From: Paucimonas lemoignei
GTDB lineage: Bacteria; Pseudomonadota; Gammaproteobacteria; Burkholderiales; Burkholderiaceae_D
DNA length: 64,000 bases
NCBI RefSeq assembly: GCF_004342585.1
Contig: NZ_SLZQ01000002.1
Coordinates: 1-64,000 of the forward strand
Direction: 5' to 3'
The notes under the pieces were generated by a model, which searched no databases, had not been told where the DNA came from, and worked only from the letters and a program-made list of their open reading frames with translations. Positions 15,975 to 27,632 of the stretch are shown piece after piece (positions within the stretch are counted from its first letter, which is position 1; every line of letters begins with the position of its first letter). The position numbers and the translations under genes are program-made.

Positions 15975-16856
15975 TCAGCTCAAGGCGTAGTCCAACGCCA
16001 CGCCGGCAAAGAGCGCCGCGCCCAGCCAGCTATTGTGTAGAAAAGCGGCAAAACAACGCATGCGCTCACGTTCGCGAATCAATTGATAATGATAAATGGC
16101 GCAACCAACAGCCAGTAGCCAACCGGCGATAAACCAGGAGCGCAATCCGGCTTGCCAGCCGATGAAAAGAACGAGAAGTAACCATGCGGCATAGCACAGC
16201 ATGATGATGGCAACATCATAACGGCCGAATGTCAGCGCCGAACTTTTGAGGCCGATCCTGATATCGTCGTCACGATCGACCATGGCATATTCCGTATCGT
16301 AGGCGATGGTCCAGAGCACGCTGCCAGCCAACAAAAGCCATGCAGTGAACGGCACGGCATTAAGCGTAGCGGCATACGCCATGGGGATGCCAAAGCCATA
16401 GGCAATACCAAGGTAAGCCTGCGGAACCGGAAAGAAACGCTTGAAGAACGGATAGGTTGCCGCAAGCAGCACGGCCACCACCGACAGCTGCAGCGTCAGC
16501 AGATTCAGGAAAGGCAGGATTAGCAGGAAGGATATGATCGCCAGAGTGGCGGCGACCGCCAGGGCTTCACGCCCGCTGATTTTTCCTGAAGTCAGCGGGC
16601 GGTCCACCGTACGCTTGACGTGGCGGTCGAAGTCGCGGTCGGCCCAGTCATTGATGGCGCAGCCGGCGGAACGCATCAGGGCCGTCCCGATGCTGAAAAT
16701 CACCACCAGTCGCCAGTCGGGATGGCCATTGGCAGCCAGCCACAGCGCGATCAAGGTCGGCCACAATAACAGCAGAATGCCGATCGGCTTATCTGCGCGC
16801 ACCAGGCGCCAATACAGTTGCAGACGGCTTTCATGGGGCATTGCGGCGGTATTCAT
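15975..16856 (-). CDS. ubiA: 4-hydroxybenzoate polyprenyltransferase
   Basis: 293 residues, usual length. Integral inner-membrane enzyme of ubiquinone synthesis that joins a polyprenyl chain to 4-hydroxybenzoate. Both Mg-pyrophosphate motifs are present: NDWADRDFD near residue 69 and [12 protein letters not shown] near 195. Eight or nine hydrophobic helices are visible. It follows oxyR with a 9 bp gap, in the recG-oxyR-ubiA order common in Burkholderiales, so it is probably co-transcribed. Confidence 0.95.
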   Translation of the reverse strand: MNTAAMPHESRLQLYWRLVRADKPIGILLLLWPTLIALWLAANGHPDWRLVVIFSIGTALMRSAGCAINDWADRDFDRHVKRTVDRPLTSGKISGREALAVAATLAIISFLLILPFLNLLTLQLSVVAVLLAATYPFFKRFFPVPQAYLGIAYGFGIPMAYAATLNAVPFTAWLLLAGSVLWTIAYDTEYAMVDRDDDIRIGLKSSALTFGRYDVAIIMLCYAAWLLLVLFIGWQAGLRSWFIAGWLLAVGCAIYHYQLIRERERMRCFAAFLHNSWLGAALFAGVALDYALS

Positions 16857-16865
16857 TCTTCTTGT

Positions 16866-17813
16866 TCAGCTTTCAGTAATCTTGGCATCGGGCAGCATGG
16901 TAACGCCAGGTAAATCGCAGGAGAGGATGCCTTGGCGCAGCGCTTCCAATGCTGCCTGACGCGTGAAACTCTTGCGCCATGCCAGCACGACGCGGCGCGA
17001 CGGCACCGGTTCTTCAAAGGAGACATAGCGCAGCATGCCATCCTTGTCCGGCGTTGGCGGCACCGAGGCGGCAGGCAGCACGGTCAAGCCAATGCCAGAG
17101 GCAACCATGTGACGGATGGTTTCCAGCGACGAACCTTCGAAGGTGCGGGCAATGCCATCGCCGTTATTGGAAAAGCGTGCCATTTCCGGGCACACTTCCA
17201 GCACCTGGTCGCGGAAGCAGTGGCCGGCGCCCAGCAACAGCATGGTTTCCGATTTCAATTCTTCGGAGGCAATGCTGGGGCGGGTGGCCCAGGGATGGTT
17301 TTTGGGGACCGCGACGACAAAGGGTTCATCGTACAAGTCCTGGATTTGCAAGCCCGTGCTCGGCAGCGGCAAGGCCATGATGGCGGCATCCAGCTCACCC
17401 TGGCGCAGCAGTTCGATCAGGCGTGTCGTGTAGTTTTCCTGCAGGATCAAGGGCATCTGCGGCACTTGCTCGATCATCACCTTGACCAGTTGCGGCAGCA
17501 GGTAGGGAGCGATGGTGTAGATCACACCCAGGCGAAACGGTCCGGACAGCGGATCCTTGTTCTGTTTCGCCAGCTCCTTGATGGCGGCGGTCTGCTCCAG
17601 CACGCGCTCGGCTTGCGCGACGATTTGCGCGCCCAGTGGCGTGACGGATACTTCGCTGCCGCCGCGCTCGAAAATCACCACGCCCAGTTCATCTTCCAGC
17701 TTCTTGATCGCCACCGACAGGGTCGGCTGGGCGACGAAGCAGGCTTCCGCTGCATGGCCAAAATGTTTATGGCGCGACACGGCAACGATGTATTTCAATT
17801 CGGTTAAGGTCAT
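16866..17813 (-). CDS. oxyR: OxyR, hydrogen-peroxide-sensing LysR regulator
   Basis: 315 residues from ATG 17813. An ATG also exists at 17822, but AGGGG is 9 bp from 17813 and abuts 17822, and the later start places the redox cysteines exactly at 199 and 208, as in E. coli. The N-terminal winged helix (LKYIVAVSRHKHFGHAAEAC) and the sensor segment GHCFRDQVLEVC are diagnostic. Peroxide forms the Cys199-Cys208 disulfide and OxyR then activates antioxidant genes. Here it is placed between recG and ubiA rather than next to katG or ahpC. Confidence 0.93.
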   Translation of the reverse strand: MTLTELKYIVAVSRHKHFGHAAEACFVAQPTLSVAIKKLEDELGVVIFERGGSEVSVTPLGAQIVAQAERVLEQTAAIKELAKQNKDPLSGPFRLGVIYTIAPYLLPQLVKVMIEQVPQMPLILQENYTTRLIELLRQGELDAAIMALPLPSTGLQIQDLYDEPFVVAVPKNHPWATRPSIASEELKSETMLLLGAGHCFRDQVLEVCPEMARFSNNGDGIARTFEGSSLETIRHMVASGIGLTVLPAASVPPTPDKDGMLRYVSFEEPVPSRRVVLAWRKSFTRQAALEALRQGILSCDLPGVTMLPDAKITES

Positions 17814-17877
17814 CTTGCTCATCCCCTATGGCAAATGCAAGCATAACGCAGATTCACGTTAGTCATCTTGCCACTCC

Positions 17878-20097
17878 TTATACCTTCAGGAATTCTTCCT
17901 TGTCGCCAAGCCAGCGGGCCAAGTGCCGTGTTACCGTCGGAGGATCGTTTTGCAGCAACATTGCGGCAGTATCGCGCGCTTTTTCCACAAGCCACTGGTC
18001 GGTTTCCAGATCTGCAAAGCGCAGCAGGGCCTGGCCGGATTGTCTTGCGCCGAGAAATTCTCCGGGTCCACGGATTTCCAGGTCGCGCCGGGCGATCTCG
18101 AAGCCATCCGTGGTTTCGCGCATGGTCATCAGGCGCTGTTTGGCGACATGACCCAGCGGGGCTTGATACAGCAACAGGCAGACGCTGGCGGCAGCGCCTC
18201 GGCCAACGCGGCCGCGCAACTGGTGCAATTGCGACAGGCCAAAACGCTCGGCATGCTCGATCACCATCAGCGAGGCATTTGGCACATCGACGCCGACTTC
18301 GATCACGGTAGTGGCCACCAATACGTGCATCTCGCCACGAATGAAGGCATCCATCACCGCCTGCTTTTCCGCCGGTTTGAGGCGCCCGTGCACGAGACCC
18401 ACGCGCAGGTCGGGCAGGGCGGCTTGCAGCGCGGCGTGGGTATCGGTGGCGGTCTGCAATTGCAGGGCTTCGGATTCTTCGATCAAGGGGCAAACCCAGT
18501 ACGCTTGCCGGCCTTCCAGCGCTGCGGCATGCACGCGCGTGATCACTTCCTCGCGGCGGTTTTGATCGACGACGCGGGTGACGATGGGCGTGCGTCCAGG
18601 CGGCAATTGATCGATCACCGAGACTTCGAGGTCGGCGTAATACGTCATGGCCAGGGTGCGCGGAATCGGCGTGGCCGACATCATCAGCTGGTGCGGCACG
18701 GTAGCCGTATCCGCGACATTTCCTTGGCCATTTTCCGCATTCGTTCCATCACCCGCAGGCACATCGGTCAAGCCCTTGTTGCGCAAGGCCAGACGCTGGC
18801 CGACGCCGAAGCGGTGCTGTTCATCGACGACCACCAGCCCCAGCGCTTCGAATTCCACGCCTTCCTGGATCAGTGCATGCGTGCCGATCACCAGCCGCGC
18901 ATGGCCGGAGGCGATATCGGCCAGCGCTTCGAGCTTTTCCTTTTTCTTCAGGCTGCCGGTCAGCCAGGCCACCGGCACGCCGAGCGGTTCCAGCCAGGCG
19001 GCGATCTTGTGGAAATGCTGTTCGGCGAGGATTTCGGTGGGTGCCATCAGCACGGCCTGGTAACCGCTGTCGATGGCTTGCGCGGCAGCCAGCGCCGCCA
19101 CCACGGTCTTGCCGCTGCCGACATCGCCCTGCAAAAGACGCTGCATCGGATAAGGCTGACGCAGGTCGGCGCGAATTTCATCCAGCACCCGCCGCTGCGC
19201 CGGCGTGAGCTGGAAGGGCAACGCCTGCAGCAGCCGCGATGACAGGTCGCCGTTGACCGTCAACGGCGGCGCGCCCTTGTTGCGGCGCGCCAGCTGGGCA
19301 CGCTTGAGCGAAAGCTGCTGCGCCAGCAATTCGTCGAATTTCATGCGGATCCAGGCCGGATGCGAGCGCTCTTCGAGGGCGCGTTCATCGACATCTGCCG
19401 GCGGATTGTGCAACAGGCGCACGGCTTGTTCGAACGGCATCAGGCCCAGCGACGCGCGCAGGGATTCCGGCAAGGTGTCGTGCCAGTCGAGCTGGAAGAG
19501 GGCATCGTTGACGGCCTTGCGCAGTATGGTTTGCGACAAGCCTTCGCCCGCAGGATAGACCGGGGTCAGCGCGGTCGGCAGCGGCGCCCCTTCGTTGATC
19601 ACCTTGTAAGCCGGGTGGACCATCTCGACGCCGAAAAAGCCGTGGCGCACCTCGCCGCGCGCGCGGATCCGCGTGCCTTCCGCGAGCTGCTTGGTCTGGC
19701 TGCCGTAGAAATTCAGGAAACGCATCACCAGCGGACCGCTGTCGTCGGCAATCGTCACCACCAGCTGGCGGCGCGGGCGGAATTGCACATCGCACGACGT
19801 CACCACGCCCTCTACCTGCGCCACCGAGCCGCCCATGAAGCCGGCTTCGGCGATCGGCACGACCTGCGTTTCATCCTCGTAGCGCATCGGCAGGTGCAGG
19901 GCCAGGTCGGCCGGGGTTTTCAGGCCAAGGCGGGCCAGCTTGTCGGCGACCTTGTTGGGGCGCGCAGCGGTTTTTGCCGCAGCCTTGGCTTTGCCCTTAG
20001 CCTTGACCGCAGCCGGCGCTGCCGCAGTGGCGGCGTCCGATTTCGCGGCAGATTTGGCGGCTGGAGTGGATTTCAATGCGGGCATTTGGAGTGGCAA
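17878..20097 (-). CDS. recG: ATP-dependent DNA helicase RecG
   Basis: 739 residues, longer than E. coli RecG (693) because of an Ala/Lys-rich N-terminal extension of about 45 residues (AVKAKGKAKAAAKTAARP). Superfamily 2 helicase that reverses stalled forks and branch-migrates Holliday junctions. Visible: wedge/OB region from about residue 90, Walker A GDVGSGKT near 325-333, DEQH box near 422, MSATPIPRTLAM, and helicase C-terminal QLRGRVGRG. It is divergent from queA, with about 120 bp between them, and probably heads a recG-oxyR-ubiA transcript. Confidence 0.95.
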   Translation of the reverse strand: MPLQMPALKSTPAAKSAAKSDAATAAAPAAVKAKGKAKAAAKTAARPNKVADKLARLGLKTPADLALHLPMRYEDETQVVPIAEAGFMGGSVAQVEGVVTSCDVQFRPRRQLVVTIADDSGPLVMRFLNFYGSQTKQLAEGTRIRARGEVRHGFFGVEMVHPAYKVINEGAPLPTALTPVYPAGEGLSQTILRKAVNDALFQLDWHDTLPESLRASLGLMPFEQAVRLLHNPPADVDERALEERSHPAWIRMKFDELLAQQLSLKRAQLARRNKGAPPLTVNGDLSSRLLQALPFQLTPAQRRVLDEIRADLRQPYPMQRLLQGDVGSGKTVVAALAAAQAIDSGYQAVLMAPTEILAEQHFHKIAAWLEPLGVPVAWLTGSLKKKEKLEALADIASGHARLVIGTHALIQEGVEFEALGLVVVDEQHRFGVGQRLALRNKGLTDVPAGDGTNAENGQGNVADTATVPHQLMMSATPIPRTLAMTYYADLEVSVIDQLPPGRTPIVTRVVDQNRREEVITRVHAAALEGRQAYWVCPLIEESEALQLQTATDTHAALQAALPDLRVGLVHGRLKPAEKQAVMDAFIRGEMHVLVATTVIEVGVDVPNASLMVIEHAERFGLSQLHQLRGRVGRGAAASVCLLLYQAPLGHVAKQRLMTMRETTDGFEIARRDLEIRGPGEFLGARQSGQALLRFADLETDQWLVEKARDTAAMLLQNDPPTVTRHLARWLGDKEEFLKV

Positions 20098-20217
20098 ACC
20101 GTAAAGTCGGCGGCACAGCGTAAAATAGCGGGTTTGTCCGGGCTGCCGCCATGATTTTGCGCTGAACTAGCCATGGCATTTTGCCATGCGGCCCGATTTC
20201 TCGTCATTATTTGCAGC

Positions 20218-22364
<2,147 letters not shown>

Positions 22365-22513
22365 TGGCTTTCACAAAGCCGCCGGGAATCAAGGCGGCCA
22401 TCAAGCCCGGGTTTAGCCCGGGAAAATGGGAAGGTAAATCAGCCCGGCAAACCGCTTTTCCGATGCTAAAATGCCGGGTCGTTCCTGTTTACTATTAATT
22501 ATTGGAGTTTAAC

Positions 22514-22837
22514 GTGTTCATTTCCAACGCTTATGCACAAGCTGCCGGGGCTGGCCCAGAGTCCAGCCTGATGAGCTTTTTGCCGATCATCATCATGTTT
22601 GCGGTGCTGTACTTTCTGATGATCCGCCCGCAAATGAAGCGTCAGAAAGAACAGCGCACCATGCTCGAAGCCCTGGCCAAGGGCGATGAAGTCATCGCCG
22701 CCGGCGGCATCGTCGGCAAGGTCATCAAGGTGGGCGAAGCCTATGTGACGCTGGAAGTCGCCAATGGCACGGAAATCGTCGTGCAAAAGGCCACGGTCGC
22801 CACCTTGCTGCCGAAAGGCACCGTCAAGGATCTGTAA
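22514..22837 (+). CDS. yajC: YajC, Sec translocon accessory subunit
   Basis: 107 residues from GTG 22514, chosen because GGAG lies 6-7 bp upstream and the product then begins VFISNAYAQAAG; a TTG at 22502 is in frame but lies on the ribosome site. One membrane helix (FLPIIIMFAVLYFLMIRPQ) and a small conserved cytosolic domain (GDEVIAAGGIVGKV). It works with SecD and SecF in the holo-translocon. A candidate extended -10 (TGCTAAAAT, near 22464) lies upstream. Confidence 0.93.
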   Translation: MFISNAYAQAAGAGPESSLMSFLPIIIMFAVLYFLMIRPQMKRQKEQRTMLEALAKGDEVIAAGGIVGKVIKVGEAYVTLEVANGTEIVVQKATVATLLPKGTVKDL

Positions 22838-22922
22838 TTACCGCGGCAGGCCCGCAGCTTAGTCCTGCGGGCCGCGGCTTTGATGCCGTCATCGCCGTCA
22901 TGCTACCGAACGCTGGAGCACC

Positions 22923-24782
22923 ATGAATCGCTATCCAATCTGGAAGTACATCATCATCGTCATCGCGCTGCTGTTCGGCGTGCTGTATACCCTGCCTAAC
23001 TTCTTTGGCGAATCGCCCGCGGTGCAGATCAGCAGCGGCAAGGCGACCCTGAAGCTGACTCCCGAAACTGCCGAAAGGGTGCAACAGTCGCTGGAAAAGG
23101 CCAATATCAAGACCACCGGCGTGGTGTATGACCAAAGCGGCGCACAGGGAACCGTGCGGGCGCGCTTCGCCGATACCGACACCCAGTTCAAGGCCAAGGC
23201 TTTCCTGGAAAAGGAATTGAACACGGACCCCAACGATCCGGCCTTCCTGATTTCCTTTAACCTCTTGCCGAATACCCCGCAATGGCTGCAAAGCCTGCGC
23301 GCCATGCCGATGTACCTTGGCCTGGACTTGCGCGGCGGCGTGCACTTCCTGATGCAGGTCGATACCAAGGCGGTCATGAACAAGCGCGTGCAGGGGATCC
23401 AGTCCAGCGTACGCAGCATCCTGCGTGACAAGAACGTGCGCCACGCCGGCATTTCCCGCAACGGCAACGTCATCGATGTGACTTTCCGCGATGCGCAAAC
23501 CCGCAATCAGGCGCGCGACGTGCTGGCCGGGCAACTGCCGGAAGTCCTGCTGACCGATGCCGGCAGCGGCGACGAACTCAAATTGCAGGTAGCTCTGCGT
23601 CCGGAAGCCATCAAGACCACGATGGAAGACGGCTTGAAGCAAAATATCTCGACCCTGTCCAAGCGCGTCAACGAGCTGGGCGTGGCCGAGCCGGTGATCC
23701 AGCGCCAGGGCGCCGACCGTATCGTGGTCGAATTGCCGGGCGTGCAAGACGTCACCCGCGCCAAGGACATCATCGGCCGCACCGCCACCCTGGAAGTGCG
23801 CATGGTGGATGAATCGATTTCGCGCGGCACCGAGGAAACCGCCGCCGTGCCGTTCGGCTCCGAGCTGTTCAAGGTGGGTCGCGGCGCGCCGGTCATCCTG
23901 TACAAGGATCCGGTCATCACCGGCGACTACATTTCCAACGCGTCCGCCACCTTCGACCAGAACCATCAGCCTGCCGTGGCACTCGACCTGAATGGCGATG
24001 GCGGCCGCAAGATGCGCGAAGCCACCCGAAACAAGATCGGCAAGGATATGGCGATCGTGCTGTTTGAAAAGGGCAAGGGTGAAGTCCTGACCGTGGCGAC
24101 CATCCGCGATGAACTGGGTTCGCGCTTCCAGATCACCGGCATGGGCAATTCCGAGGCGGCCAGCGACCTGGCCTTGCTGCTGCGCGCCGGTTCGCTCGCC
24201 GCGCCGATGGAAATCGTCGAGGAACGCACCATCGGTCCGCAACTGGGCGCCGACAATATTGAAAAAGGCTTCAATTCGGTGGTGTGGGGCTTTGTCGCGA
24301 TTGCCGTGTTCATGGTGATCTACTATCACCTGTTCGGCTTTTTCAGCGTGCTGGCGCTGTCGATCAACCTGTTGCTGCTGATTGCGGTGTTGTCGTGGAT
24401 GCAGGCGACCCTGACCTTGCCCGGCATGGCGGCGATCGCCTTCACGCTCGGTATGGCGATCGACGCCAACGTGCTGATCAACGAGCGTATCCGCGAAGAG
24501 CTGCGCGCCGGCGCTTCGCCGCAGTCGGCCATTGCCGCCGGCTTCGACCATGCCTGGGCGACGATTCTGGACTCCAACGTGACCACCATGATCGCCGGTC
24601 TGGCGCTGCTGATTTTCGGCTCGGGCGCGATCCGCGGCTTTGCGGTGGTGCACTGCCTGGGTATCCTGACCTCGATCTTCTCGTCGGTGTTCGTCATGCG
24701 CGGCATTACCAACTTCTGGTATGGACGCAAGAAGAAACTGACCAGCCTGTCGATCGGACAGGTATGGAAGCCGGAAGCTTAA
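22923..24782 (+). CDS. secD: protein translocase subunit SecD
   Basis: 619 residues, same length class as E. coli SecD. RND-type inner-membrane protein that uses the proton gradient to finish export on the periplasmic side. N-terminal helix (YIIIVIALLFGVLYTLPN), a large P1 periplasmic domain (about 30-450) with the LGLDLRGGVHFLMQV motif near 133, then five helices with GMAIDANVLINERIREE near 515, which holds the proton-relay Asp. Followed 26 bp later by secF. Confidence 0.96.
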   Translation: MNRYPIWKYIIIVIALLFGVLYTLPNFFGESPAVQISSGKATLKLTPETAERVQQSLEKANIKTTGVVYDQSGAQGTVRARFADTDTQFKAKAFLEKELNTDPNDPAFLISFNLLPNTPQWLQSLRAMPMYLGLDLRGGVHFLMQVDTKAVMNKRVQGIQSSVRSILRDKNVRHAGISRNGNVIDVTFRDAQTRNQARDVLAGQLPEVLLTDAGSGDELKLQVALRPEAIKTTMEDGLKQNISTLSKRVNELGVAEPVIQRQGADRIVVELPGVQDVTRAKDIIGRTATLEVRMVDESISRGTEETAAVPFGSELFKVGRGAPVILYKDPVITGDYISNASATFDQNHQPAVALDLNGDGGRKMREATRNKIGKDMAIVLFEKGKGEVLTVATIRDELGSRFQITGMGNSEAASDLALLLRAGSLAAPMEIVEERTIGPQLGADNIEKGFNSVVWGFVAIAVFMVIYYHLFGFFSVLALSINLLLLIAVLSWMQATLTLPGMAAIAFTLGMAIDANVLINERIREELRAGASPQSAIAAGFDHAWATILDSNVTTMIAGLALLIFGSGAIRGFAVVHCLGILTSIFSSVFVMRGITNFWYGRKKKLTSLSIGQVWKPEA

Positions 24783-24808
24783 GTTAAGCGGAAATTGAAA
24801 GGTTAATC

Positions 24809-25753
24809 ATGGAATTATTCCGCATCAAAAAAGACATCCCCTTCATGCGTCATGCGTTGATTTTCAACGCGATCTCGATCCTGACCTTTGTCGCCGCCGT
24901 GTTTTTCCTGTTCCACAAGGGATTGCACCTGTCGATCGAGTTCACCGGCGGGACCGTGATGGAGGTTGCCTATTCCAAGCCGGCTGACCTGGATGCGATC
25001 CGCGCCAATATCAACCAGCAAGGGTACACGGACATCCAGGTGCAGAGCTTCGGCACGGCGCAGGATGTGATCATCCGCCTGCCGGCACAGAAGAACGTGA
25101 GCTCGGCGCAGGTCAGCGAGAAAGTGATGGGCGGCCTGAAAGCGCAGGACGACACGGTCCAGCTGCGCCGCGTCGAATTCGTCGGGCCGCAGGTGGGCGA
25201 TGAGCTCACGCATGACGGCTTGCTGGCGCTGGCCATGGTGGTGGTCGGCATCGTGATTTACCTGGCGATCCGTTTCGAATGGAAGCTGGCCGTGGCGGCG
25301 ATCATCGCCAACCTGCACGACGTGGTGATCATCCTCGGCTTCTTCGCCTTCTTCCAGTGGGAATTCTCGCTGACGGTGCTGGCGGCGGTGCTGGCGGTGC
25401 TGGGTTATTCGGTGAACGAATCGGTGGTGGTGTTCGACCGCGTGCGCGAAACCTTCCGTGACCGCCGCTTCGGCAAGCTGGCGACGCCGGAGGTGCTCAA
25501 CCATGCGATTACCCGCACCATGTCGCGTACCATCATCACTCACGGCTCGACCCAGGCGATGGTGTTGTCGATGATGCTGTTCGGTGGTCCGACGCTGCAT
25601 TACTTCTCGGTGGCGCTGACCATCGGTATCCTGTTCGGCATCTATTCCTCGGTGTTCGTTGCTGCCGCCATGGCGATGTGGCTGGGCGTCAAGCGTGAAG
25701 ACTTGATGAAGCCAGTCAAGCCGAAGGATGAAACCGACGGTGCGGTGGTCTAA
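24809..25753 (+). CDS. secF: protein translocase subunit SecF
   Basis: 314 residues. Partner of SecD with the same RND fold. Seen: helix near residues 14-34, HLSIEFTGGTVMEVAY, the proton-relay helix GYSVNESVVVFDRVRETFRD near 196, and the closing helices (FGIYSSVFVAAAMAMWLGV). Last gene of the queA-tgt-yajC-secDF group; a strong terminator lies 35 bp downstream. Confidence 0.96.
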   Translation: MELFRIKKDIPFMRHALIFNAISILTFVAAVFFLFHKGLHLSIEFTGGTVMEVAYSKPADLDAIRANINQQGYTDIQVQSFGTAQDVIIRLPAQKNVSSAQVSEKVMGGLKAQDDTVQLRRVEFVGPQVGDELTHDGLLALAMVVVGIVIYLAIRFEWKLAVAAIIANLHDVVIILGFFAFFQWEFSLTVLAAVLAVLGYSVNESVVVFDRVRETFRDRRFGKLATPEVLNHAITRTMSRTIITHGSTQAMVLSMMLFGGPTLHYFSVALTIGILFGIYSSVFVAAAMAMWLGVKREDLMKPVKPKDETDGAVV

Positions 25754-25789
25754 GACCAAGCGACTAACAGGCTAAAAAAGCCAAAATAA

Positions 25790-25815
25790 AAGCCGGCGCA
25801 TGCGCCGGCTTTTTT
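25790..25815. terminator. Rho-independent terminator, likely bidirectional
   Basis: AAGCCGGCGCA (25790-25800) pairs perfectly with TGCGCCGGCTT (25801-25811), with a T-run to 25815 on the plus strand and A-rich sequence upstream. It ends secF and, from the other side, the convergent marR gene. Confidence 0.88.
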
Positions 25816-25865
25816 CTTGCCCGCTGCTTTGCTGCGAGCGGATATTGCAGGTGAAGGAAGTGGGG

Positions 25866-26312
25866 TCAGCCTTTTTTATCAGTCATGGCGGCATCCAGGC
25901 TGGCTTTCAGGCGGCCCAGCTCGCGCTCCAGGGCGGCAAACTCTTCTTCCGTATAGTCGAGGAATGGCTGTTTGCAATGCTGCACGTGGCCGGGGAACAC
26001 CTGCTCGAATTCGCGCTGGCCGTGCTCGGTCAATTGCACCAGGGTGCAGCGGCGGTCATCGGTTTGCGCCACGCGCCTGACCAGGCCGCGTTCTTCCAGG
26101 CGGTCGATCACGCCGGTAAGGGTCCCCTTGGTGATCAGGGTCCGCTCGCCAAGTTCGCGGAAAGTCATGCCTTCCGTATTGCCTAAAGTGGCGATGATGT
26201 CGAATTGCGAAGGCGTCAGCTTCGTGCGGCGCACGTCCGCGTTCGAGTATTGTTCGAAGGTCTGATAACACTGCGCCAGAAGACGGATACTGCGAAAGAA
26301 TCGTTCTGCCAT
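25866..26312 (-). CDS. MarR-family transcriptional regulator
   Basis: 148 residues. Winged-helix core LTPSQFDIIATLGN, then ITKGTLTGVIDRLEERGLV and the wing DDRRCTLVQLTEHG, the standard MarR layout; flanking helices form the dimer. MarR proteins usually repress nearby genes until a small ligand or oxidant releases them; three Cys are present (residues 15, 83 and 112). It lies downstream of the YceI/cytochrome b561 genes, whose upstream palindrome (28188-28210) may be its operator. A terminator-like hairpin ends about 12 bp before the ATG and no Shine-Dalgarno is visible, so its expression looks unusual. Confidence 0.85.
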   Translation of the reverse strand: MAERFFRSIRLLAQCYQTFEQYSNADVRRTKLTPSQFDIIATLGNTEGMTFRELGERTLITKGTLTGVIDRLEERGLVRRVAQTDDRRCTLVQLTEHGQREFEQVFPGHVQHCKQPFLDYTEEEFAALERELGRLKASLDAAMTDKKG

Positions 26313-26317
26313 AAGAA

Positions 26318-26349
26318 GAATAAAAGGGCGCCGCTATCGCGCGCGCCCT
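26318..26349 (-). terminator. hairpin with T-run directly before marR
   Basis: On the minus strand AGGGCGC (26349-26343) pairs with GCGCCCT (26331-26325), followed by TTTATTCTTCTT, and the marR ATG comes next at 26312. It may be a second terminator of the yceI transcript or an attenuator in the marR leader. Confidence 0.6.
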
Positions 26350-26383
26350 GAAAAGAAATGAAACCGGCGCATATGGCCGGTTT
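26350..26383 (-). terminator. Rho-independent terminator after yceI copy 1
   Basis: AAACCGGC (26361-26368) pairs with GCCGGTTT (26376-26383). Reading the minus strand, the hairpin is followed by the T-rich stretch CATTTCTTTTC. It starts 5 bp after the yceI stop. Confidence 0.7.
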
Positions 26384-26388
26384 GCGGA

Positions 26389-26964
26389 TTAGTCAGCCTT
26401 CAGGGCTTCGACCTGGATGGCCAGCTTGACTTCCGGCGAGAAGCCCATCGGCACGCCATAGTTCAGGCCGAAGTCGGTGCGGTTGAAGGTTGCGCTGGCA
26501 TCGGCGCCACACACTTCGCGCTTGAACATCGGGTGCTGGATGCACTTGAACTTGTTGATCGTCAGAGTCAGCGGCTTGGTCACGCCCAGCAGGGTGAATT
26601 CGCCTTCCGCTGCAACAGGCACGTCGCCATTGAACTTGATCGTGTTGCTCTTGAAGGTCGCAGTCGGGAATTTCTCGACATTGAAGATATCCTTGCTCTT
26701 GGCATGATCGTTCATCTTGGCGTGGCCGAAATCGATCGAGCTGGTGTCGATGGTGATATCGATGGTGCCGGTCTTGGCGGCGCGGTCGAGCGTCACGGTG
26801 CCGCTGGATTTGTTGAACTTGCCGCGCCAGGTGGAAATGCCCATGTGGTCGGCTTCGAAGCTCGGGTAAGTGTGATTCGGCTCAATGTTGTAGGTGGTAG
26901 GAGCGGCGATTGCCGAGACCGATGCGAGGGCCAGTGCTGCTGCGGCGAGGGTTTTGAGTTGCAT
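26389..26964 (-). CDS. yceI: YceI-family periplasmic lipid-binding protein, copy 1
   Basis: 191 residues with signal peptide [20 protein letters not shown]. YceI proteins are periplasmic lipocalin-like barrels that bind polyisoprenoids. Hallmarks here are [18 protein letters not shown] and [17 protein letters not shown]. Two Cys ([12 protein letters not shown]) could form a disulfide, as in E. coli YceI. Follows a second yceI gene and cytochrome b561, the common yceJ-yceI pairing, suggesting a shared redox or quinone-related role. Confidence 0.9.
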   Translation of the reverse strand: MQLKTLAAAALALASVSAIAAPTTYNIEPNHTYPSFEADHMGISTWRGKFNKSSGTVTLDRAAKTGTIDITIDTSSIDFGHAKMNDHAKSKDIFNVEKFPTATFKSNTIKFNGDVPVAAEGEFTLLGVTKPLTLTINKFKCIQHPMFKREVCGADASATFNRTDFGLNYGVPMGFSPEVKLAIQVEALKAD

Positions 26965-27024
26965 GCTGTAATCCTTTTGTTAACGGGTTGCTGAAAGTAC
27001 TTGGAGTTGTCTGCAGATTTGCTG

Positions 27025-27588
27025 CTATTGCGCCGTCACGACGCGAAACTTGATGGTGACTTCATCGGCGACCATGCTGGTGTCTTTCCAATCGCCTTCG
27101 CCGATGTTGAAAGCCAGGCGCTTGATCGGCAGGGAGCCTTCGAACACCTGCGCGGCGCCTTCCTTCTTCAGGGTCAGGGGGAAGGCCACGTCTGCCGTCT
27201 TGCCCTTGATGGTCAGCTTGCCTGCGACATCATATTTGCCGCCGGCAGCAGGCTTGATGCCGGTGGAGACGAAGGTCGCCTTGGGATACTGGGCGGCGTT
27301 GAACCACTCTTTCTTCATGACTTCGCTGTTGAATTCCGCGCTGCCGAGATCGAAGCTGGCGACGTCGATATCGATGGTGGCCTTGGATGCTTCCGGCTTG
27401 GCGGCGTTGAAGTCGATCTGGGCATTGAATTTCTTGAATTTGCCTTCCACCGGCACGCCCATCTGCTTGGAAACGGCAGTCACGCTGCTCTTGGCGGTGT
27501 CGACTTTCAATGCCGCCCAGGCCAGGCCCGACAATGCCAGGCAAAGCACGGCCGTGCCGCCGGTATGGAAAAGCTTACGAAGTGTCAT
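27025..27588 (-). CDS. YceI-family periplasmic protein, copy 2
   Basis: 187 residues with signal peptide (HTGGTAVLCLALSGLAWA). Diverged YceI: LKVDTAKSSVTAVSKQMG, FDLGSAEFNSEVMKKEWFN and KLTIKGKTADVAFPLTL. The cysteine pair of copy 1 is absent. It lies between cytochrome b561 and copy 1 in the same direction, with gaps of about 44 and 60 bp, consistent with one operon. Ligand unknown. Confidence 0.88.
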   Translation of the reverse strand: MTLRKLFHTGGTAVLCLALSGLAWAALKVDTAKSSVTAVSKQMGVPVEGKFKKFNAQIDFNAAKPEASKATIDIDVASFDLGSAEFNSEVMKKEWFNAAQYPKATFVSTGIKPAAGGKYDVAGKLTIKGKTADVAFPLTLKKEGAAQVFEGSLPIKRLAFNIGEGDWKDTSMVADEVTIKFRVVTAQ

Positions 27589-27632
27589 GATGAGTCCTTT
27601 CTGATGTGGGGGCGAATAAGGGTATGGACAGC

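Noticed and set aside
22824-24653. 609-codon open frame on the minus strand across secD
   Set aside because: His/Gln/Arg-rich shadow of secD with no recognisable domain.
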